DNA of 26,630 bases, taken from Pyrenochaeta sp. MPI-SDFR-AT-0127. Lineage: Eukaryota; Ascomycota; Dothideomycetes; Pleosporales; Cucurbitariaceae. Numbering within the stretch: position 1 is the first letter of the stretch; the number at the start of each line of letters is the position of its first letter. Where the stretch lies: assembly GCA_020747015.1 (NCBI GenBank), contig JAGTJM010000140.1, forward strand, positions 1-26,630, read 5' to 3'. This document shows positions 20,612 to 26,630 of this stretch, in pieces. The notes beneath the pieces were generated by a model. That model had not been told where the DNA came from, ran no database searches, and saw only the letters and a list, made by a program, of their open reading frames with translations. Made by a program: the position numbers and the translations under genes.

Positions 20612-20619
20612 CTCCTAGG
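20612..20619. repeat. hAT target-site duplication, right copy
   Basis: CTCCTAGG, identical to 17757-17764. Joining the flanks leaves an uninterrupted RIP-type sequence. Confidence 0.93.
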
Positions 20620-23600
20620 GGTAGAGGTCTATACTAGTAATAGTGCTTCGCTAACTCTAATCCTATTCTAAAAGGGCTTAGCTATATTAGCTCTATAGAA
20701 GTCTTCTATTCCTAACTATACTACGCTCTTAATCTTCTACCTTTACCTCTAAAATATAACTCCTAAAATATAAAGTTACTAATAACTAGACTAAGGCGAG
20801 AAAGAAGCTATAGATATAGCTTAAGGAGGGAGACTCTATCTATAACTAAGCTATACTATACTAGCTAGTTACTACTAAATTTCTAATTAACGCGCTTACT
20901 CTAGAGTAGAGTATTAGTATAAATAGATCTATTAGTAAATCCTATAAGTACCGCCTTTATTAGATTTTTAAAGAATCTAGAGTTCTTTAGTAAGATATAA
21001 ACTATTAGCTATAGGTTACTTATAGTAAAGCGTAAGTATAGTAGATAATAGACTATCTTAAGTAAAAAGAAAGCTAGGCTCTAGATACTATAGGTGCGAG
21101 TAAGAATGTATAAGAGGCTAGTAAGGAGTTCCTATTATTTAAAGACTAGAGTAGCGTTATTAGAGAGAAGGTAGAGCTTATAGTAGGTAACTATTAAGTA
21201 GAAGTATTAAAAGAGTATCTATAATATTCCTAGTTATTAGAAGTAGAGTAATAGTAGGTATATAATATTTATAATAGAGTTACTACCCCCTATACGCGCT
21301 AGTAAATATAGGCTAACCCTAATAATAGATATACTACTAGCGCTCTTATATATTAAGCTTTAAGCTAATTAGGAAGATACTATTTTACTAGACACCTATA
21401 GATAGATATAGACTAAGCTTACTATATTATTATCTAAAAATCCTACCCTATTCTAGGACTTAAATAAAGTAGTAGAGTAGTAAATATTAAAGTATCTTAG
21501 GCTTAGTAGCTAAGTAAAGTTTCTAGTATAGCGGCTAGCTATATTATAGAAGAATAAGAAATAGAATATAATAAGTATAAAGTAGTACTAATTTCTAATT
21601 AGGTAGACTACTTTTAATATATCTATATTTAAATAGATAGTAAGCTATAGAATAGATAATATAAGTAGTTTATATATTAGAGCCTATTCCTTAATTAATA
21701 CTAACTATTAATCTATATAGTTTTAGTTTACTATATTTAACTAGGTTATTAAAGTTATTTTATAAATTTATAGCTAGCTTAGGTTTAATATCTAATTAAC
21801 TAATTAGAATAAGCTAGTAGACCTACTAGAAATATATAATAGGAGCGCTATCTAAAGCCTATTCTTCCCTAATTTAGAGTTAGATATAGAGCCTTATTCC
21901 TCTAGTACTTATCTTTACGACTTTCTCTCTACTATAAGTAGTAATATATACTATAGGATATACTACTTAGTTCTCTTAGAGCTAGTATATTACTTTATTA
22001 ATATCTAGGCACTTCTTAGGACTATAAAGTAGGAAGGAAAGTTAATAAGCCTTATAATATTCTATATTAGTTAGTAGATAAGCTAAGAGCTTATAAGAGT
22101 TACTAATTATAATAATAATAAGCTAGTACTATAGAAAGATCTACTATCTAGCCTATAAGAGAAATATAGCGATTATACTAAGGAGAAGTCTATAGTACTC
22201 TAGAAGAAGCTTCTAAAATATATATAGGAAAACTTTAAGGACTTTATAAGTATAGCTATAGATTACTATCTATATAAATACCTAAGTAAATATAGAAACG
22301 CTTATACTAAATAATTTAAGCGTATAGTATAGAGAAATCTATTATCTATCGTTATAGAATTTATAGGGCTAAACCTATAGTATAAATATATACTATAATT
22401 TAATATAGAAGACTATTAAGAGATAAGCTTAAAGCCTTCGTCTACTATTACTTAGGTAGTATATAACCTTCTCTACTATATTCTAGAAGTTATAAAAAAT
22501 CCTATACTTTAGTTAGCTAATACTATAGATAAGCTATATACGATAATATAGCTAATACTTTTTTAGTAGGCTATAGAGTAATATAATAAAGCCTTAGTGC
22601 GCTACTATAGAGAGTAGGAGCTATTAACTATTAATCTAGTAGAAGCATGAATAGGTGAAATTACTATAGGGTTAAAAAAATTTAGCTATTTTTTTAAGCC
22701 TATCTTATAGAATCCGATAACAGGATCCTATTAATAGTCTTCTTTTTACTCTATAAGGTATTATTATTAAGTTATAACTATTAAAGGGTGGTGTTTTTAC
22801 TATAGTGGCCTAAACGGGTAAGGTAAGCTAGTAGTAACGAGAGAATATAGGCTTTAGTAACCTGCACTTAACGCTATATAAGACTATATATAGGTACCTA
22901 GGATATTTAGAGAGATAGGAAGGAGCGTTTTCTATACTTATATATATAGTAATATAGTATTTAAAGTGCGTGTAGAGATAGAATAGCTACCTACTAGCGC
23001 ATTTATTTTAACGCTAGGCCTAAAAGGTATTTATTTCAGAATTCCTAAAACAGGTTTAATTTAGAAAAGTTTAGATCTTTTAGAATTATATAGGCTTAAT
23101 CTATAGTATACGGTATTAGGACCTTATTACTAGTCTTATTTCTACTCTGCGAGGTGCTTTATTAAGTTATACTACTAAAAGGGTAGTTTCTTATAGTTGC
23201 GGGCGAAATAAGCAATATAAGCTAGTAGCGGCGAAATATAGACTACAGAACCTACCTATAACGCTGCGCGAGAGTATATATATATGCTAAAGTTATAAGT
23301 CTTCTCTACTACCGCGTATATAAGATTATAGTAAATTTAATCTATATTAGAAGAGACCTTAAAAAGTAAATAAGGTTTTAGGGGCTCTGAAGTGCTCCCT
23401 AAAGTAGCTTAATATTACTATATCTTCGCCCTATTCTTAAAGTAACCTACCTATAACTACTACTATCCTAGAGGACGCCCTAGGAAATATAAAAGTAAGC
23501 TTAAAGCTCTAGACGCTAAGAAATATAGTGATTATATCGATACCTATAAAAAACGAATAGATAGCGCTAGTTAAGTTTATCGCGTACTAGCCAAACCTCT

Positions 23601-26600
23601 ATAGCGGCGTGCCTACTAAGACTAACCCTAGATTAAACCTTCGTATTTCGTCGAATATCGCTATTCCTATAGAGCAGTATATAATAAAGAAAGTAGGCCT
23701 AAGGAGACGTAGGCGAATATTATACAGTCTATTAAGGAGTATAATTTAGGCGAGGATTTTAATTATAGGCTAGGAAGGCTATAGAAGAGGAAAAGAGCTG
23801 CGCTATAAGTAAGACGAGTAAGGCTACTATCTAGAGGAGAATAGCTGAGATACAGCCTATAGTAGTACTAGGGGAGAAGATTTAGAACCCTACTCGCGCT
23901 ATACAGGGACGCTATAGGGATATATAATAGAGTAGAAAATAATATAACTAATACGCTAGGAAAGAGCACCTTAAATTTAATATACGCGACCTCTACTTAG
24001 TACACCTAGTAAGCGTATACGTGTATAATTAAATTTAGGACGTCTATAGGAGAGCTTCCTACCTAGATAAATATACTACTCTTATAGATATAAGTAGCAC
24101 TATAGCCCTAGTCGCCTCGCGCTAGGTTAAATATAGCTAGCGCTAAGCCTATAGTAGTAAGGGACTAATACTCTAGTAGGTTTAATATACGACGTTAAGT
24201 GCGACACCGACGCGTACTAAATCGCTAGTAGATAGTACTCTACTATATAACGCTAAGGAGAGTATAGTTATTAAGCTCGCGAAGTAACTTCGTAATTTTT
24301 AGGGCTATACTTACGAATAGTATAGGAGGTAGAGTGAACGCACTAAGCTTACTATCAGCGCGGTAATTATATCCTACGTGCTTATTAATATAGTAGATTA
24401 CGCAGCTAATACGCGGTAAAGGGGAGGGATGAATACCCTTACTAGATATACTAGGCGATCTAAAGCTAATAAAGCCTATAGATCTACTAGCTAGCCTAGA
24501 CTATCGTAGTATTTTTAAAGGCATTGCGCGAGGCTTAGAAAGTAATTTACTAGCTAACCTATATCTCTCGCAGTATTAAACTAGTGCTAAGCAGCGAGCG
24601 GTATAGACTACGTTTAATATCGATAGTCTTTTTATTTCCCTAGTAGCCTTAGAGTAGCTTAGCTTAGTATTAACTAGCTTCCTAGTCCTATTCCTTCCTT
24701 AACTTAGCGGCAGATATATTTTAGTCTTTCTATACCTGCCTATAATAAGCGTAATAAAGTTATATAATAAATATTCCTTTATATAAGATACCCTATTATT
24801 ATTTTAGTTCTATTATTAGGTTAGAGTCTTTATTTATTTATATTTTTTTCCCTAGCCTACGCCTTAAAAGCTAGTACTAACATTCTAATTTCCTTAGTAC
24901 GTAGGACTAGGAACTCTAGTATAATATAGTCCTTATCCTACCCTAACTAAGGTATAGGTTCGTCTAACGTACTTTAGTATCTCCCTATCTTAGCGCATAT
25001 CATAAAACTTAATATATTAGCACTATCTATAGAGAGTTTCGCGAGAAAAGAATTAGCGAGAGAATAGCTTCTAAGATACGTACTCTAGCTATAGTACCTT
25101 AACTTACTATAGAGTTAGATTCGTGAGAGAGTAGCTAATAACCCTAGTTTTAAGAGGTTTAGCGACGCTACACTATTTATATACGCTAAAAATACTAAGC
25201 TTAAGTATATAGGTAGTAGTCTACCTTTAGCGTACACGCGATAGCAGCGTTACTAGGAATAGGTAATAGATAAATAATTCTATAGTAAGGACTAAACGTA
25301 TATTAACCTTAGTAAGTAGGTAACCTCTAAAGATAGCGCGCTTCCCTATAATACTATACCTAATAGTAATAAAGTGAGGTATATTTATAGCGGCGGTACT
25401 ATCTTAAGGCCTACGCGGATAAGCGGGTAGTACTTCTAGTAGATAGAAAGTATATAAGAGGAAGTCCTAGAGTGACGACTTACTAATAGGTAATAACGCG
25501 AGATTTAATAGGGTAGATACTATTCGCTATACTATATAGATAGGAAAATATAGATAGATTAGTATACTCGCAGTTCTACACGCTTATTAAACACCTTTTA
25601 ATATATCTAAGACGTACGTCTTCTATTATAATATACTTAAAAACCTCGCGCTTAACCTAGGCTACGTTTAGTCTCTATGGTAATAGGGGAGTAGCGTGAA
25701 CTTTTTAAGTAAGGTGTGTTAGCTAGTATACCTATATAGTAAAAGGCGTGCATACGCGAACTTAGTAGATAACTAGTAGAAGTTATATAGGATCCGTGAA
25801 GAGTATCGTATCTTAATAAGTATAATAGACTAGATTAATAAGCTATAGTACTAATAGGACCTATATAATAATACGATTAATAATACAGTTAGACTACTAC
25901 TATACTATATTATACCTACCAAAGAGCTCCTTAGGTTCTTATATACGTAGATTAATAAATACTACTTCCTCTTTAAGTATACACTTGCGTATACCGCTAG
26001 GACGTACTCGCTACTAGAGACTATAGTTATAGTAGCGGCACTACGGGCGTTGCGGTTCTGCTATAGTAGTAGTATAATACGGAGAGAGTCGCTACTATAT
26101 AAGGATTAATAGGAGTAGAACCGCGGTATCTATATTATAGTATAAGAGGGTTTAGGGATATAGGAGATAATAGAGTAATATAGTCTTAGGTAGTTCCTAC
26201 CTAAATTTAACTAGACTACGCGTTAAATTACACTACTATATAGCGATAATATACTAATTAGGACGCTACTTATATATAACGAGTATAAGCGACGATAGCG
26301 AGTAGTTAAAGACTTACGCGATATATTTATTTAATTTAACTAGGCTAAGGCTAGTATAGGCGGTATAATATATTAGAGAACTACTAACTATATTAAGTAT
26401 AGCTTAAGTACCTATATATACTAAATATTAAGTAATTTAATACAGATATATAGAGTGCTATATATACTGCCGATAAGTATATAAGGAGCTCTTACCTAAG
26501 GTAAGCGAATAAGATAGTAAGATTAAGTTTACTATAAGGGTATACGAGATCTTTTTCTAGTTAATAGTATAATCTAGCCTACACCTAGTCACGGGAATAA

Positions 26601-26630
26601 AATACAGTTTAAGCAGCGGCTAAGCTTTTA
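20620..26630. repeat. RIP-saturated domain, right part
   Basis: This has the same composition as 14525-17756 and continues to the window end with no gene. On the plus strand around 22260-22650 one frame is rich in Tyr, Ile, Leu, Lys and Asn and is broken mostly by TAA/TAG, suggesting a dead transposon protein. A second stretch, about 23450-24600 and beyond, shows similar ghost coding with more Arg, owing to preserved CpG. I could not recognise a reverse transcriptase, integrase, helicase or DDE motif in either. The segment 22660-23350 contains a diverged direct repeat between the two. Confidence 0.85.
22660..23350 (+). repeat. Diverged direct repeat, ~396-bp spacing
   Basis: The segment from about 22660 aligns by eye with the one from about 23056. 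Matched anchors are AGGATCCTATTAATAGTC (22722) with AGGACCTTATTACTAGTC (23118), then TATTAAGTTATA with TATTAAGTTATA, then GCTAGTAGTAACGAGAG with GCTAGTAGCGGCGAAA, then TAACGCT in both. Many differences are C/T or G/A. It looks like two copies of the same terminal or regulatory sequence side by side, as where two related elements abut. Confidence 0.55.

Noticed and set aside
1..26630. CRISPR array, bacterial operon or prophage structure
   Set aside because: No regularly spaced identical repeats were seen, and introns, RIP and eukaryotic genes exclude a prokaryotic source.

Overview
The window looks like nuclear DNA of a filamentous ascomycete, probably a Dothideomycete. The reasons are: (i) long AT-rich tracts where CpA and TpG are almost erased but CpG survives, the mark of repeat-induced point mutation (RIP); (ii) short spliceosomal introns (about 46-106 nt) with fungal-type donors and branch sites; (iii) a NACHT-type STAND gene of the fungal kind; (iv) a Yif1/HRF1 gene; (v) a hAT DNA transposon. 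Species is not determinable by eye.

Layout. 1-~2100 is a RIP-saturated repeat relic. ~2100-8765 is a 'twilight' zone of normal-looking DNA with decayed genes: a C2H2 zinc-finger gene remnant (minus, ~3757-4750), a weaker remnant (minus, ~4880-5200), a multi-exon gene remnant of unknown function (plus, 5765-~7465) and another (minus, ~7470-8457). Nearly all their nonsense codons are explained by C-to-T change at CAA or CAG. A small RIP island lies at ~8766-8955. 8956-14520 is the only healthy-looking block. It holds a YIF1-like gene (9197-10419) carrying three lesions, and an intact two-exon STAND/NLR-like gene (11195-14046, 933 aa). 14525-17756 and 20620-26630 are two halves of one RIP-saturated domain, split by a complete hAT element (17765-20611) with 21-bp perfect terminal inverted repeats and an 8-bp target-site duplication.

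Story. The flanking repeats were RIPped to saturation. A hAT element then landed in a CCTAGG-rich inverted repeat and suffered only light mutation: its 790-codon transposase frame has six in-frame stops, all TAA, all best explained as CAA-to-TAA. The decayed genes between repeats, and a TpG-to-TpA-type change at a YIF1 splice donor, fit mutation of duplicated or repeat-adjacent sequence. The STAND gene is the one plausibly functional gene, sitting alone between RIP islands as fungal NLR genes often do.

I found no RNA gene, CRISPR array or convincing new multi-gene system. The strongest unusual signals are the graded mutation record, the hAT insertion site, the damaged YIF1 copy, and a diverged ~396-bp-spaced direct repeat at 22660-23350. 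Where stops are tolerated as RIP damage, more than one frame can look protein-like, so frames of the decayed genes are tentative.
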